Source: Naasia sp.
GTDB lineage: Bacteria > Actinomycetota > Actinomycetes > Actinomycetales > Microbacteriaceae
Reading direction: 5' to 3'
Assembly (NCBI RefSeq): GCF_025465545.1
Contig: NZ_JAODMK010000036.1
Span: 1-64,000, forward strand
Length of the DNA stretch: 64,000 bases
A model generated the notes under the pieces. It was not told where the DNA came from and did no database searches. It saw only the letters and a program-made list of their open reading frames with translations. A program made the translations under genes and the position numbers. Below, piece by piece: positions 1 through 8,844 of the stretch; the first letter of the stretch is position 1, and each line of letters opens with the position of its first letter.

Positions 1-2
1 TC

Positions 3-548
3 GTGGACTTCCTGGCACCGGCCTGGCGCCGGACCCTGCTGGCGCAGAAGCTGGTGCAGCTCACGATGCCCGGCGTCGCCGACACCTACCAGGGGACCGA
101 GCTGGTCGACCTCTCGCTCGTCGACCCCGACAACCGGCGGCCGGTGGACTTCGGCCTCCGCCGGCGTCTGCTCGCCGACATCGATGCGGGCGCGAAGCCC
201 CCCGTCGACGAGTCGGGAGCCGCCAAGCTTCTGGTGACCGCGACCGCGCTGCGCCTGCGCCGCGACCGCCCGGACCTGTTCACCGGCTACACCCCCCTGT
301 CCGCGAGCGGCACCGCCGCGGATCATCTCGTCGCCTTCGATCGCGGCGGGGCGATCTCCCTCGCCACCCGGCTGCCCGTCGGACTCGCCGGCGCGGGCGG
401 ATGGGGCGACACCGCCCTCGACATCGGCTCCGCGCCGGTCGTCGACGTGCTGAGCGGCCGCCGCCATCCGGGCGGCGTGCTGCAGGTCCGGGACGTGCTC
501 ACCGACTACCCGGTGGCACTGCTCGTCGAAGAAGGAGGAAAGCCGTGA
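3..548 (+). CDS. treY: Malto-oligosyltrehalose synthase, C-terminal part
   Basis: The reading frame is open from the window edge, so only the last 181 or so residues are present. The text resembles the C-terminal end of TreY, the GH13 enzyme that isomerises the reducing-end glucose of malto-oligosaccharides into an alpha,alpha-1,1 linkage. Visible family features are the stretch [14 protein letters not shown] and the following [15 protein letters not shown], both typical of the TreY tail. The stop codon overlaps the GTG start of treZ by 4 nt, so the two are translationally coupled, as expected for the TreY-TreZ trehalose pathway. The true start lies outside the window. Confidence 0.93.
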   Translation: MDFLAPAWRRTLLAQKLVQLTMPGVADTYQGTELVDLSLVDPDNRRPVDFGLRRRLLADIDAGAKPPVDESGAAKLLVTATALRLRRDRPDLFTGYTPLSASGTAADHLVAFDRGGAISLATRLPVGLAGAGGWGDTALDIGSAPVVDVLSGRRHPGGVLQVRDVLTDYPVALLVEEGGKP

Positions 549-2305
549 GCCCCAGCCCCTACGACGTGTGGGCGCCCCGCGCGAGGTCCGTGACGCTGCT
601 CCTCGACGGGGAGAGGCACCCGATGACCGCCGCCGACGGCGGCTGGCACACCGTGGACATCCCGGCCGACGGCCAGGACCACGACTACGGCTACCTGCTC
701 GGCGACGGCGACGCCCCGCGTCCCGACCCTCGCTCCCGGCGGCAGCCGGAGGGCGTGCACGGGCTGAGCCGCACCTTCGACCCCGGCGCCTACGCATGGG
801 GCGACGCGGCGTGGACGGGCCGCCAGCTTCCCGGCGGCGTCGTCTACGAACTGCACATCGGCACCTTTACCCCCGAGGGCACCCTCGACTCGGCGATCGA
901 GCGGCTCGACCACCTCGTCGGGCTCGGGATCGACCTGGTGGAGGTCCTGCCGGTCAACGGCTTCAACGGCACACACAACTGGGGCTACGACGGCGTGCTC
1001 TGGTACGCGGTCCAGGAGAGCTATGGCGGCCCGGCCGCCTACCAGCGCTTCGTGGACGCCTGCCACCAGCGCGGCCTCGGCGTGATCCAGGACGTCGTCT
1101 ACAACCACCTCGGACCGAGCGGCAACTACCTGCCCGAGTTCGGCCCGTACCTGCAGGACCGGAGCGCCAACACCTGGGGATCCTCCGTCAACCTCGACGG
1201 GGAGGACTCCGACGAGGTCCGCGACTACATCATCTCCAACGCTCTGATGTGGCTCGACGACTACCACGTCGACGGGCTCCGCCTGGATGCGGTGCACGCC
1301 CTGGTCGATCACCGGGCTGTGCACATCCTCGAGCAGCTCGCCGAGGAGGTCGACGCCCTGTCGGCGCACCTGGGACGTCCGCTGACCCTCATCGCCGAGT
1401 CGGACATGAACGACCCCAAGATGATCCGGCCGCGCGAGGCGCTCGGCTACGGCATCACGGCTCAGTGGAGCGACGACTTCCATCACGCCCTGCACGTCAA
1501 CCTCACCGGGGAGACCGCCGGCTACTACGAGGACTTCGACTCGGTCCGCGCCCTCGCGACGGTGCTCGAGGAGGGGTTCTTCCACGCGGGCACCCTCTCC
1601 ACCTTCCGCGGGCGGGTGCACGGCCGGCCTCTCGACGTGGAGCGCACGCCGACCTGGCGGCTCGTGGTGTTCGCGCAGGACCACGACCAGATCGGCAATC
1701 GGGCGACGGGCGACCGGCTCACAGCGACCCTCGACGAGCGCGGCCTCGCGCTGGCCGCCGTCCTCACCCTCACGTCCCCCTTCACGCCCATGCTCTTCAT
1801 GGGCGAGGAGTGGGGAGCGAGCACGCCGTGGCAGTTCTTCACGTCGCACCCCGAGCCGGAGCTCGGCGAGGCGACCGCGAAGGGCCGCGTCGAGGAGTTC
1901 GCGAAGATGGGCTGGGACCCCGCCGTGGTGCCCGATCCACAGGATCCGGAGACCTTCACGCGCTCCAAGCTCGATTGGTCGGAGCCGTACCCCGCGTCGG
2001 GCGAGGACGGGACGCACACCCGCATCCTCGACCTCTACCGCCGGCTGATCGCCCTGCGTCGCGAGGTGCCGGAGCTCACCGACCCGCGCTTCCGCGAGAC
2101 GTTCGTGGACTACGACGAGGACGACCGCTGGCTCGTGATGGCCCGCGGCTCGGTGACCGTCGCGGTGAACTTCGCCGACACGGCGGTGGAGCTCGGCATC
2201 GAGGGCGAGCCTCTGCTCGTCACCGACCCCGGCGTGGCCATCGTTCCGGACGGCGCGGTGCTGCTGCCGCCGCGCTCGGCCGTCATCCTCGCCGCGACCG
2301 AGTAG
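545..2305 (+). CDS. treZ: Malto-oligosyltrehalose trehalohydrolase
   Basis: TreZ cleaves trehalose from the maltooligosyl-trehalose made by TreY, in the cytoplasm. The 586-residue length is normal for the family. An N-terminal beta-sandwich domain (about residues 1-90) precedes a GH13 barrel with the usual four regions: [18 protein letters not shown] (nucleophile Asp248), LIAESD (acid/base Glu285) and AQDHDQIGN (Asp381). The GTG at 545 was chosen because GGAGG lies just upstream and because it overlaps the treY stop (GTGA); the open frame continues further upstream but only through treY coding sequence. No gene follows on this strand, so the treYZ operon probably ends here. Confidence 0.96.
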   Translation: MSPSPYDVWAPRARSVTLLLDGERHPMTAADGGWHTVDIPADGQDHDYGYLLGDGDAPRPDPRSRRQPEGVHGLSRTFDPGAYAWGDAAWTGRQLPGGVVYELHIGTFTPEGTLDSAIERLDHLVGLGIDLVEVLPVNGFNGTHNWGYDGVLWYAVQESYGGPAAYQRFVDACHQRGLGVIQDVVYNHLGPSGNYLPEFGPYLQDRSANTWGSSVNLDGEDSDEVRDYIISNALMWLDDYHVDGLRLDAVHALVDHRAVHILEQLAEEVDALSAHLGRPLTLIAESDMNDPKMIRPREALGYGITAQWSDDFHHALHVNLTGETAGYYEDFDSVRALATVLEEGFFHAGTLSTFRGRVHGRPLDVERTPTWRLVVFAQDHDQIGNRATGDRLTATLDERGLALAAVLTLTSPFTPMLFMGEEWGASTPWQFFTSHPEPELGEATAKGRVEEFAKMGWDPAVVPDPQDPETFTRSKLDWSEPYPASGEDGTHTRILDLYRRLIALRREVPELTDPRFRETFVDYDEDDRWLVMARGSVTVAVNFADTAVELGIEGEPLLVTDPGVAIVPDGAVLLPPRSAVILAATE

Positions 2306-2343
2306 CGGCGCTGCCTCGGCGCGACGAAGCAGCGCGGGCCATC

Positions 2344-2417
2344 CGCCGAATGCGCCTCGAAACGCCGAGCGCGCCCGGTATCCACGGTGCCCTCGGCGTC
2401 TGGGGGCGCATTCGGCG
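2344..2417. repeat. 74-nt palindromic repeat, copy A
   Basis: Outer arms CGCCGAATGCGCC (2344-2356) and GGCGCATTCGGCG (2405-2417) are exact reverse complements, and inner arms ACGCCGAG (2362-2369) and CTCGGCGT (2392-2399) pair as well. A single long hairpin would form on either strand. It lies between the convergent treZ and dinB genes, where it could serve as a bidirectional terminator. Copies B and C of the same length are at 2559 and 34797. The rest of the 360-nt gap 2306-2665 shows no credible gene. Confidence 0.8.
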
Positions 2418-2558
2418 AGGCGGGCCCGGTCGAACTGAGAGCCCTGCGTCTTCTTCTCGACCCCCCTGCCCGAGGTCTCCCCCTGCGAGGTGTTCGAGGT
2501 GACCTTGTCGCCGACTGCCGAAGCCATCCCTCGGGCATAGAAGGTGAGCCGCTCGGTG

Positions 2559-2632
2559 CGTCGAGCGCCCCCTGTAACGCCGACGGCGCCCCAGGTCCAC
2601 GGCGCGCTCGGCGTTTGAGGGCGCGCTCGGCG
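2559..2632. repeat. 74-nt palindromic repeat, copy B
   Basis: Aligns end to end with copy A (offset 215 bp) but the left arm has drifted. The right half, CGGCGCGCTCGGCGTTTGAG then GGCGCGCTCGGCG, keeps the family pattern, and the segment ACGCCGA pairs with TCGGCGT. The two copies lie in direct orientation in the treZ-dinB gap, within 40 nt of the dinB stop codon. The following bases (2633-2650) carry a further partial repeat of the right arm. Confidence 0.65.
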
Positions 2633-2665
2633 TTCGGGCGCGCGGTGCGCGGCCGGGCGGGGCGG

Positions 2666-3922
2666 TCAGGCGTCCGGGCGGATGGTGTGGCCCGGGAGGT
2701 CGCGGGTCTGCTTGCCGAGCAGGGTCGCCGGGCGGATGGCGCCCCTGCCGAAGCGCTCGACGGCGGCGTCCATCACCTGCTCCGCCTCGCGCCAGCCGTC
2801 ATCCTCGCTCCACAGCGAGAGGCTGTCGCCTCCGGCCGGGGCGAGCTGCTCGGCACGCACGCCGATCAGGCGGATGCGGCGGCCGACCAGGTCCTGCTCC
2901 TCGAGCAGCTCCACCGCCTGCTCGTAGATGCGGCGGGCCACCGAGGTCGGCTCGGACAGGGTGCGGGACCGGGTGATGGTCGTGAAGTCGGCGAAGCGCA
3001 GCTTGAGGGCGATCGTCCGCGACACGTGGCCAGCCGCGCGGAGCCGCACGGCCACCCGCTCCGACTGGTCGAGCAGCTCGCGGCGCAGCAGCACGGGATC
3101 GCTCACGTCGGTGGCGAAGGTGTTCTCGTGACCCACGCTCTTCTCCACCGACTCCGGATCCACCGAGCGAGGATCGCGGCCCCAGGCGAGGTCGTACAGG
3201 CGTCCGCCGGCAGCCACGCCCACCCACTTCTGCAGCACGTCGCGGGGCGTGGCCGCCAGGTCGCCGACCGTTCGCATGCCCCGCTTGCCGAGCGACTCCG
3301 CGGTGGCCTTGCCGACGCCCCAGAGCGCCCCGACCGGCAGCGGATGCAGGAAGCCGAGCGTGTCCTCGGCAGGGATGATCAGCAGCCCGTCGGGCTTGGA
3401 CCGAGTGGAGGCGAGCTTGGCCACGAACTTGGTGGACGCTGCGCCCACCGAGCAGGTGAGGCCGGTCTCCGCCAGCACGCGCTCGCGCAGGCCGCGCGCG
3501 ATGATGCCGGGCGAGCCGAGCAGCCGGCGGGCACCGGCGACGTCGAGGAAGGCCTCGTCGATGCTCAGCGGCTCCACAAGCGGGGTGACGTCGCGGAAGA
3601 TCGACATCACCCGGCGCGAGTAGTGCGCGTACTTCGCGCCGTGCGGCGGGATGATCACCGCTGCGGGGCACAGCCGCTTGGCCTGGGAGACCGGCATCGC
3701 GGACCGCACGCCGAACGCGCGCGCTTCATAGGTGGCGCTGGTGACGACGGAGCGTCCCGACTCCCCCGCGATGATCACCGGCTTGCCGCGCAGCTCGGGC
3801 CGGTCGAGCAGCTCGACGCTGGCGAAGAACGCGTCCATGTCGACGTGCAGGATCGTCGCGCTCGAGCTGTCGACGGATTCGGCGGAGACCTGCCGGTCGC
3901 CCTGTCCGCCCTTGACGCTCAC
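2666..3922 (-). CDS. dinB: DNA polymerase IV (Y-family)
   Basis: Translesion DNA polymerase of the DinB/UmuC family, about 418 residues. The catalytic opening ILHVDMDAFFASVE with its metal-binding Asp residues, the YEARAFGVRSAMP segment, and the SIDEAFLDV block with the second acidic pair are all present. The helix-hairpin-helix and little-finger domains follow. The open frame extends 75 codons further upstream without family similarity. I place the start at the GTG at 3922 because a GACAAT -10 box sits exactly 6 nt before it, giving a leaderless message like many genes here. The C terminus ends before the hairpin repeats of the treZ side. Confidence 0.93.
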   Translation of the reverse strand: MSVKGGQGDRQVSAESVDSSSATILHVDMDAFFASVELLDRPELRGKPVIIAGESGRSVVTSATYEARAFGVRSAMPVSQAKRLCPAAVIIPPHGAKYAHYSRRVMSIFRDVTPLVEPLSIDEAFLDVAGARRLLGSPGIIARGLRERVLAETGLTCSVGAASTKFVAKLASTRSKPDGLLIIPAEDTLGFLHPLPVGALWGVGKATAESLGKRGMRTVGDLAATPRDVLQKWVGVAAGGRLYDLAWGRDPRSVDPESVEKSVGHENTFATDVSDPVLLRRELLDQSERVAVRLRAAGHVSRTIALKLRFADFTTITRSRTLSEPTSVARRIYEQAVELLEEQDLVGRRIRLIGVRAEQLAPAGGDSLSLWSEDDGWREAEQVMDAAVERFGRGAIRPATLLGKQTRDLPGHTIRPDA

Positions 3923-3934
3923 AGGTCCATTGTC
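3923..3934 (-). promoter_or_regulatory. Leaderless -10 box of dinB
   Basis: On the minus strand GACAAT (3934-3929) is followed by 6 nt and then the GTG start. It departs from TANNNT only at the first base. It decides the dinB start against the longer frame. Confidence 0.5.
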
Positions 3935-3995
3935 GTTCCCGCGGCCGGCGTCGGTCCGCGGCGCACAGGTCGACTCGACCCGGGTCCCGGAAGGC

Positions 3996-4214
3996 TCAGG
4001 CGGCGCCGGAGAGCGCGAGCACGCGGATGTCGACGATCTGAGGCATGGACCAGGCCAGCAGCATGCCCGACTCGTCCTCGATGGCCCAGGAGCCGCAGCG
4101 GCAGGAGACCACGCGGGCGCCGTCCCCGAAATCCAGGGACACGTCATCGACGGTGACCTCGGCGACCTCGTCTCCGGCCACGGAGCAGCTGTGTCCGATG
4201 TGCGGATCGATCAT
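3996..4214 (-). CDS. Small conserved-looking protein, 72 aa, function unknown
   Basis: I do not recognise a named family. The product begins MIDPHIGHSC and contains a Cys-Arg-Cys-Gly motif (SCRCGSWAIEDE) and a hydrophobic end (LLAWSMPQIVDIRVLALSG). Three Cys and two His residues could bind a metal, but the spacing matches no standard finger. The ATG at 4214 was chosen over the longer frame because AAGGGGGA lies 5-6 nt upstream of it. It sits between the PKS operon and dinB on the same strand. Coding status rests on the ribosome binding site and on plausible composition. Confidence 0.6.
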   Translation of the reverse strand: MIDPHIGHSCSVAGDEVAEVTVDDVSLDFGDGARVVSCRCGSWAIEDESGMLLAWSMPQIVDIRVLALSGAA

Positions 4215-4290
4215 GATGGTCCCCCTTCGCTCTTCGTCCATGCTCCCCCGGCTCCTCCAACCGGGAGGATGCCACGCCGACAGGATGCAG

Positions 4291-4313
4291 GAGGCCTCCG
4301 ACACTGGGGCCTC
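4291..4313 (-). terminator. Possible terminator of the PKS operon
   Basis: GAGGCC and GGCCTC pair around an 11-nt loop, 34-56 nt beyond the stop of the flavoprotein gene. There is no U tract, as is common in very GC-rich actinobacteria, so the call rests only on stem and position. Confidence 0.4.
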
Positions 4314-4346
4314 TCGGCGACCGGAATCGGGCGCGGCGGCGACCGT

Positions 4347-5369
4347 TCAGCGGGCGAGGCGCTCGATCAGGCTCCCGTAGAGGCCCGGCACGGCGACCGC
4401 GGTCGGCACGATCGCGCGGCGCAGCGGCGACGATGCCGCAGCGACCAGCGCCCCCGTGAGTGCGCGAAAGTCCCGCGTGCGGGCGGACCACTCGCGCTCG
4501 TAGGCGGCGGGATCACCGGCGATCACCGCGGCCACCGCCGCGTCGGCCTGGGCGAAGCCCACCCGCATCCCCTCGCCCGTGAGGGCGTCGACGTAGCCGG
4601 ACGCGTCGCCGACGAGCAGCACCCGGCCGACCGAGCGGGCCCGGCTCGACTGCCGAAGCGGGCCCGCGCCGCGCACCGGGCCGTCCGGCTGGGCACCGAT
4701 GAGGCGGGCCTCGAGCTCGGGGATCTGGGCGAGAGCCGCGTCGAACCCGGTGTGCCGGGGCCCGAGGACGGCGACACCCACCAGGCCGGGCCCGACCGGC
4801 GTCACATACAACTCCACGCTGCGACCCCAGTGCACCTCCACCAGATCGGTCCACGGCTCGAGCCGGAAGTGCCGACGCAGTCCGAAGCGCCGACCGGGGC
4901 GCCGGGAGCCGTCGAGTCCGACGGTCCGGCGCACCGGGGAGTGCAGCCCGTCACAGGCCAGGAGCCAGGAGGCGCGCACCTCCGCCGCCTCGACCGCGCC
5001 GCTCGTCTGCAGGACGGTCGTCGCCTTGCGGGTCACGGTGACCACGCCCAGCTCGGCCGCTCGGGCGGCCAGCGCCGCGTGCAGGGTGGTGCGGCGCACC
5101 CCGAGCCCCGCCCCGTGCCGGAGGCGGTGCTCGACGCTGCGGCGGCCGTCGGTGTAGCGGAAGCCGCGGATGGCCCTGCCCTCCGGATGCACGCCCAAGG
5201 CGGCGAGGGCGGCGACCGCGCCCGGCATCAGCCCCTCGCCGCACGCCTTGTCGATGGGACCGGTGCGCGGCTCCGCGACGACGACATCCAGGCCCGCCAG
5301 CCGCGCCTGGATGGCCGCAACCAGCCCGACGGGCCCGCCCCCGACGACGAGGAGATCCGCCTCCTGCAT
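4347..5369 (-). CDS. FAD-dependent oxidoreductase (SrsC-like hydroxylase / geranylgeranyl reductase family)
   Basis: A 340-residue group A flavoprotein. It has the N-terminal dinucleotide fold LLVVGGGPVGLVAA (residues 6-19), a conserved CGEGLMPG stretch and the second FAD motif LLVGDASGYVDALTGEGM. Such enzymes hydroxylate aromatic rings or reduce prenyl chains. As third gene of the type III PKS operon it matches the position of SrsC of Streptomyces, which hydroxylates a methylated alkylresorcinol; that specific role is inferred from context. The ATG at 5369 overlaps the stop of the preceding methyltransferase gene by one base (TGATG). No transmembrane segment is evident. Confidence 0.82.
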   Translation of the reverse strand: MQEADLLVVGGGPVGLVAAIQARLAGLDVVVAEPRTGPIDKACGEGLMPGAVAALAALGVHPEGRAIRGFRYTDGRRSVEHRLRHGAGLGVRRTTLHAALAARAAELGVVTVTRKATTVLQTSGAVEAAEVRASWLLACDGLHSPVRRTVGLDGSRRPGRRFGLRRHFRLEPWTDLVEVHWGRSVELYVTPVGPGLVGVAVLGPRHTGFDAALAQIPELEARLIGAQPDGPVRGAGPLRQSSRARSVGRVLLVGDASGYVDALTGEGMRVGFAQADAAVAAVIAGDPAAYEREWSARTRDFRALTGALVAAASSPLRRAIVPTAVAVPGLYGSLIERLAR

Positions 5370-5914
5370 CAGGCCGCCCGGCCTGCCGCCCCTCGCAGGG
5401 CGCGCTCCTCGACGGGGATCCGGAAGGCGAGCAGCAGGACCGCGTTGAGCACGGTGAAGGCGAGCGCGGTGATCCATGCCGTGTGCACGAGCGGAAGCGC
5501 GATCCCCTCCGCGACGACGACCACGTAGTTGGGGTGGCGGAGGAAGCGGTAGGGGCCGCGGCTCACGAGCGAGAGCCCGGGCACCACGATGACGCGGGTG
5601 TTCCACTGCGGGCCGAGGGTGCTGATGCACCAGTAGCGCAGCACCTGGGCGGCGAGCGCGACCGCGAGCGCCGGCCAGCCGAGCAGCGGCAGGAACGGAC
5701 GATGGGCCACGACGACCTCGAGGAGGCAGGCGAGCAGCAGCCCGGTGTGCAGCATCACCATCCACGGGAAGTGCCGCCGGCCGTACTCGACGCCGCCGCG
5801 GGCGAACGCCCAGCGCGCGTTGCGGGTGGAGACCACGAGCTCGAAGATCCGCTCGCCGCCGGTGGCGAGGAGAAGGGCGCCGAACCAGGCCACGCCGATC
5901 CCGTAGTCGGTCAT
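5369..5914 (-). CDS. Isoprenylcysteine carboxyl methyltransferase-like membrane protein (SrsB-like)
   Basis: A 181-residue integral membrane protein with about five hydrophobic helices. The C-terminal motif RGPYRFLRHPNYVVV matches the cofactor-binding signature of the ICMT/isoprenylcysteine methyltransferase family, which uses S-adenosylmethionine. In Streptomyces the SrsB homologue O-methylates alkylresorcinols made by a type III PKS; the same task is likely here from gene order. The start ATG at 5914 overlaps the stop of the PKS gene by 4 nt (ATGA), and the stop overlaps the start of the flavoprotein gene, so all three are translationally coupled. Confidence 0.86.
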   Translation of the reverse strand: MTDYGIGVAWFGALLLATGGERIFELVVSTRNARWAFARGGVEYGRRHFPWMVMLHTGLLLACLLEVVVAHRPFLPLLGWPALAVALAAQVLRYWCISTLGPQWNTRVIVVPGLSLVSRGPYRFLRHPNYVVVVAEGIALPLVHTAWITALAFTVLNAVLLLAFRIPVEERALRGAAGRAA

Positions 5915-7002
5915 GCCGCGGCCGGTGCGGCGGCCTCCGGCCAGCGCAGGAGCACCAGTTCGGCGCACACCCCGGGGCCGAGGGCGAACAGCAGCGCCGC
6001 GTCACCGGGATCGTGGCGCACCGAGGAGAGCGAGTCGGCCAGCACGTGCAGCACCGACGCGGACGAGAGGTTGCCCACGGCGGCCATCGACTGCCAGCTC
6101 AGTGCCAGGGCGTCGGCCGGGAGGTCGAGAGAGCGGGCGAACGCCTCGAGCACCCGGGGGCCGCCGGGATGGGCGAGCCAGTCGTCGATGTCCTCGACCG
6201 AGACGCCGTTGTCGGCGAGGAACGCCCGGACGTCGGGACCGAAGTGCTCGTCGACGACGTCCATGACGCCCGCAGTGAGCACGATGCGGAAGCCGGTGGA
6301 TCCGGGGTTGAAGCCGAGCACGTGGCCGCTGTCCGGATAGAGCGCGCTGCGCGCATCGACGATGTCGGGGCCGGTGAGGCCGAGGCGTGCGGCACGCGCG
6401 TCCCCGACCGCTACCACGGCTGCCGCGCCGTCGCCGAAGAGCCCGCTGGCGACGAAATTCGCCATCGAGTCGTCGTCGCGCTGCACGGTGAGGGAGCAGA
6501 GCTCGACGGAGACCAGCACCGCGACCTCATCGGGGTGGCCGATCAGGTAGTCGTGCAGTCGTGCGATGCCGGCGGCTCCGGCCACGCAGCCGAGCCCGAA
6601 CATCGGCACCCGCTTCACGTCGGGGCGGAGGCCGATCCTGGGCACGAGGAGCGCGTCCACCGACGGGGCGGAGATGCCGGTGACGGAGGTGAACATCACC
6701 AGATCGACGTCGGAGGGCACCAGTCCGGCGGTCGCGAGGGCGCGCAGGAGCGCCCGCTCCGCCAGGTCCGTCGCCGCCTCGATGAAGCGGTCGTTCGTCT
6801 CCGTGAAGGTCTGCGGATCGCGGTATTCCTCGAGCGGCATCACCAGATGACGGCGCTCCACGTGGGACCCCTCGTGCAGCCGCCGCATCACGGCCTGCTT
6901 GCCCGGATCGCTCGTGATCATCGGGGCCAGCATCGCGGTGATCTCCGACTGCGCATACGAGTGCTCCGGAAGCGCAGCGGCAACGGCGGCGATACGGGTC
7001 AC
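5911..7002 (-). CDS. Type III polyketide synthase (alkylresorcinol/alkylpyrone synthase type, SrsA-like)
   Basis: A 363-residue chalcone-synthase-fold enzyme. The catalytic triad is visible: Cys139 in GLGCVAGAAG, His278 in LAHPGGPRV and Asn311 in AVGNLSS. The HPGG and GFGPG-like (ALGPGVCAEL) motifs are in place. It presumably condenses a fatty acyl starter with malonyl-CoA to an alkylresorcinol or alkylpyrone. The class is sure; the starter and product are inferred from the SrsA-like gene order with a downstream ICMT-type methyltransferase and flavoprotein. The GTG start is supported by a TACCGT -10 box 6 nt upstream, so the operon seems to be leaderless. Confidence 0.94.
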   Translation of the reverse strand: MTRIAAVAAALPEHSYAQSEITAMLAPMITSDPGKQAVMRRLHEGSHVERRHLVMPLEEYRDPQTFTETNDRFIEAATDLAERALLRALATAGLVPSDVDLVMFTSVTGISAPSVDALLVPRIGLRPDVKRVPMFGLGCVAGAAGIARLHDYLIGHPDEVAVLVSVELCSLTVQRDDDSMANFVASGLFGDGAAAVVAVGDARAARLGLTGPDIVDARSALYPDSGHVLGFNPGSTGFRIVLTAGVMDVVDEHFGPDVRAFLADNGVSVEDIDDWLAHPGGPRVLEAFARSLDLPADALALSWQSMAAVGNLSSASVLHVLADSLSSVRHDPGDAALLFALGPGVCAELVLLRWPEAAAPAAA

Positions 7003-7014
7003 GCCGTGACGGTA
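7003..7014 (-). promoter_or_regulatory. Leaderless -10 box of the type III PKS operon
   Basis: TACCGT on the minus strand (7014-7009), then 6 nt, then the GTG at 7002. No good -35 hexamer is visible at 16-18 nt further upstream. Confidence 0.55.
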
Positions 7015-7087
7015 TCACCGCTTACTGACCGCCGCCTGCCGCGCAGCGGAGGGCATCCGGCCGCCCGGCGAGGAGGAGGATGGGGGG

Positions 7088-7747
7088 ATGACTCGAGTCG
7101 CCGTCGTCGGCGCGCACGGCCAGGTCGGCCAGCGCATCCTCAACCAGCTCTACGTCCGCGGCGACGAGGGGGTGGGCATCGTGCGCAACCCGGAGCACGG
7201 CGAGGATCTGCACCGCCTCGGCGCGGAGTCGGTCGTGCTCGACATCGAGTCGGCCACCGCGGACGAGCTCGCGGAGGCGCTGCGAGGCTGCGACGCCGTC
7301 GTGTTCGCGGCGGGGGCCGGCGCGGGTTCGGGAGCGGAGCGCAAACGCACGGTCGACTACGCCGGCTCCGTCCTCACCGCGGAAGCCGCACGCATCGCCG
7401 GGGTGCGGCGCTTCGTGCAGATCTCCGCGATCGGCGTGGACGCCCCGCTCGCCGAGGATGCCGAACCGGTGTGGGCCGCGTACGTTCAGGCGAAGCGGGA
7501 CGCGGACGAGCGCCTGAGGGCCACCGATCTGGACTGGACGATCCTCCGTCCGGGCGGCCTCAGCAACGACGAGGGCACCGGCTCTGTCACGATCGGCGCG
7601 ACGGTCGAGCGCGGGCCCATCTCCCGCGAGGACGTCGCGGCGCTCGTACTGGCCGTGCTCGATCGGCCGGCCACCGCACGTCGCCAGTGGGAGGTCGTCG
7701 GCGGCCCCACGCCGATCGCCGAGGCGCTTCCGGCGGCTCCGGCCTGA
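7088..7747 (+). CDS. NAD(P)H-binding atypical SDR protein
   Basis: A 219-residue Rossmann protein starting VAVVGAHGQVGQRIL, the glycine-rich motif of atypical short-chain dehydrogenases of the NmrA/YwnB type. It keeps a VFAAGAGAGSG segment after strand 4 but the usual YxxxK is represented only by the weaker YVQAKRDADE, so oxidoreductase activity is uncertain; some relatives only sense the dinucleotide. WTILRPGGLSNDEGTG is a family signature. The start follows a strong GGAGGAGG about 8 nt upstream. The gene is divergent from the PKS operon, with 85 nt between starts, and no functional link is evident. Confidence 0.83.
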   Translation: MTRVAVVGAHGQVGQRILNQLYVRGDEGVGIVRNPEHGEDLHRLGAESVVLDIESATADELAEALRGCDAVVFAAGAGAGSGAERKRTVDYAGSVLTAEAARIAGVRRFVQISAIGVDAPLAEDAEPVWAAYVQAKRDADERLRATDLDWTILRPGGLSNDEGTGSVTIGATVERGPISREDVAALVLAVLDRPATARRQWEVVGGPTPIAEALPAAPA

Positions 7748-7827
7748 CCCCGAGCGCGTCGCTCCCCTGCCACCGGGATCGGCGCGCCGGCGGGCGCTAG
7801 GGTGACGTTCGGTCCAGGGAGGTCCTC

Positions 7828-8844
7828 ATGCCGATCATCGACAACGCGGTGTACGTCGCCGGCAAGCGCACCGCGAACCCGCCGAGCCTCGAGGAGACCT
7901 TCGAGACCCTCCGCGACCGCAAGGGCGTCGCGTGGATCGGCATGTACCGGCCCAGCCGGGAGGAGCTGCAGGCGGTCGCCAACGAGTTCGAGCTGCACCG
8001 ACTTGCGGTGGAGGACGCCCTCAAGGGGCACCAGCGCGCCAAGCTCGAGCGCTTCGGCGACGTGCTGTTCCTCGTGCTGCGGCCCGCCCGCTACCTCGAC
8101 GCGGCCGAGCGGGTGGAGTTCGGCGAGGTGCACGTCTTCATCGGCAGGGACTTCGCCATCACCATCCGGCACGCGGAGTCTCCCGATCTGGGCAGGGTCC
8201 GCAAGCGCCTCGAGGCGAATCCGGAGCTGCTCGCACTGGGACCGGATGCCATCCTCTACGCCGTGCTCGACCAGATCGTCGACGAGTACGAGCCGGTCAT
8301 CGCCGGGCTGCAGAACGACATCGACGAGATCGAGGACCAGCTGTTCAGCGGCGAGCCCGCGGTGTCCAAGCGCATCTACGACCTCGCTCGCGAGGTGATG
8401 GAGTTCGAGCGCGCGGTCGCGCCGCTCGTCGACATGCTGAAGTCGTTGCAGCGGGGATTCGAGAAGTACGACGTGCACGTGGAGCTGCAGCGCAGCCTGC
8501 GGGACGTGCTCGACCACTCGATCCGCACTGCGGAGCGGGCGGAGTCCTTCCGGGCCCTCCTGCAGAACGCCCTCACCACGAACGCCACCCTCGTGACCGA
8601 GGTGCAGAACGCGCAGATGCAGCGCATCAGCGAGACGAGCCTGGCGCAGGGCGAGCAGGTGAAGAAGATCTCCTCGTATGCGGCGATCCTGTTCGCCCCG
8701 AGCCTCGTCAGCGGCATCTACGGGATGAACTTCCGGCACATGCCCGAGCTGGACTGGACGCTGGGCTATCCCCTCGCGGTGCTGCTGATGGCGGTGCTGA
8801 GCGGTGGGCTCTACTTCGCCTTCAAGCGGAACGGGTGGCTCTAG
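7828..8844 (+). CDS. corA: CorA-family divalent cation transporter
   Basis: A 338-residue member of the CorA/2-TM-GxN family that carries Mg2+ and sometimes Co2+ or Ni2+ into the cell. The large cytoplasmic N-terminal domain rich in long helices is followed by two membrane helices at about 283-301 and 313-332, with the signature GMN at 299-301 (SGIYGMNF). The loop after the first pore helix contains MPELDW, equivalent to the MPE(L) of other members. The start is preceded by AGGGAGGT at good distance. It ends tail to tail, with a 23-nt overlap, with the DUF2236 gene on the other strand. Confidence 0.93.
   Translation: MPIIDNAVYVAGKRTANPPSLEETFETLRDRKGVAWIGMYRPSREELQAVANEFELHRLAVEDALKGHQRAKLERFGDVLFLVLRPARYLDAAERVEFGEVHVFIGRDFAITIRHAESPDLGRVRKRLEANPELLALGPDAILYAVLDQIVDEYEPVIAGLQNDIDEIEDQLFSGEPAVSKRIYDLAREVMEFERAVAPLVDMLKSLQRGFEKYDVHVELQRSLRDVLDHSIRTAERAESFRALLQNALTTNATLVTEVQNAQMQRISETSLAQGEQVKKISSYAAILFAPSLVSGIYGMNFRHMPELDWTLGYPLAVLLMAVLSGGLYFAFKRNGWL

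Noticed and set aside
506-2527. 673-codon frame on the minus strand across treZ
   Set aside because: It is complementary to treZ, Arg/Val/Glu-rich with no recognisable motif; it arises from the codon bias of treZ.
7752-7764. GAGCG/CGCTC hairpin between the SDR gene and corA as a terminator
   Set aside because: A 5-bp stem with a 3-nt loop is common by chance at this GC content; not strong enough to list.
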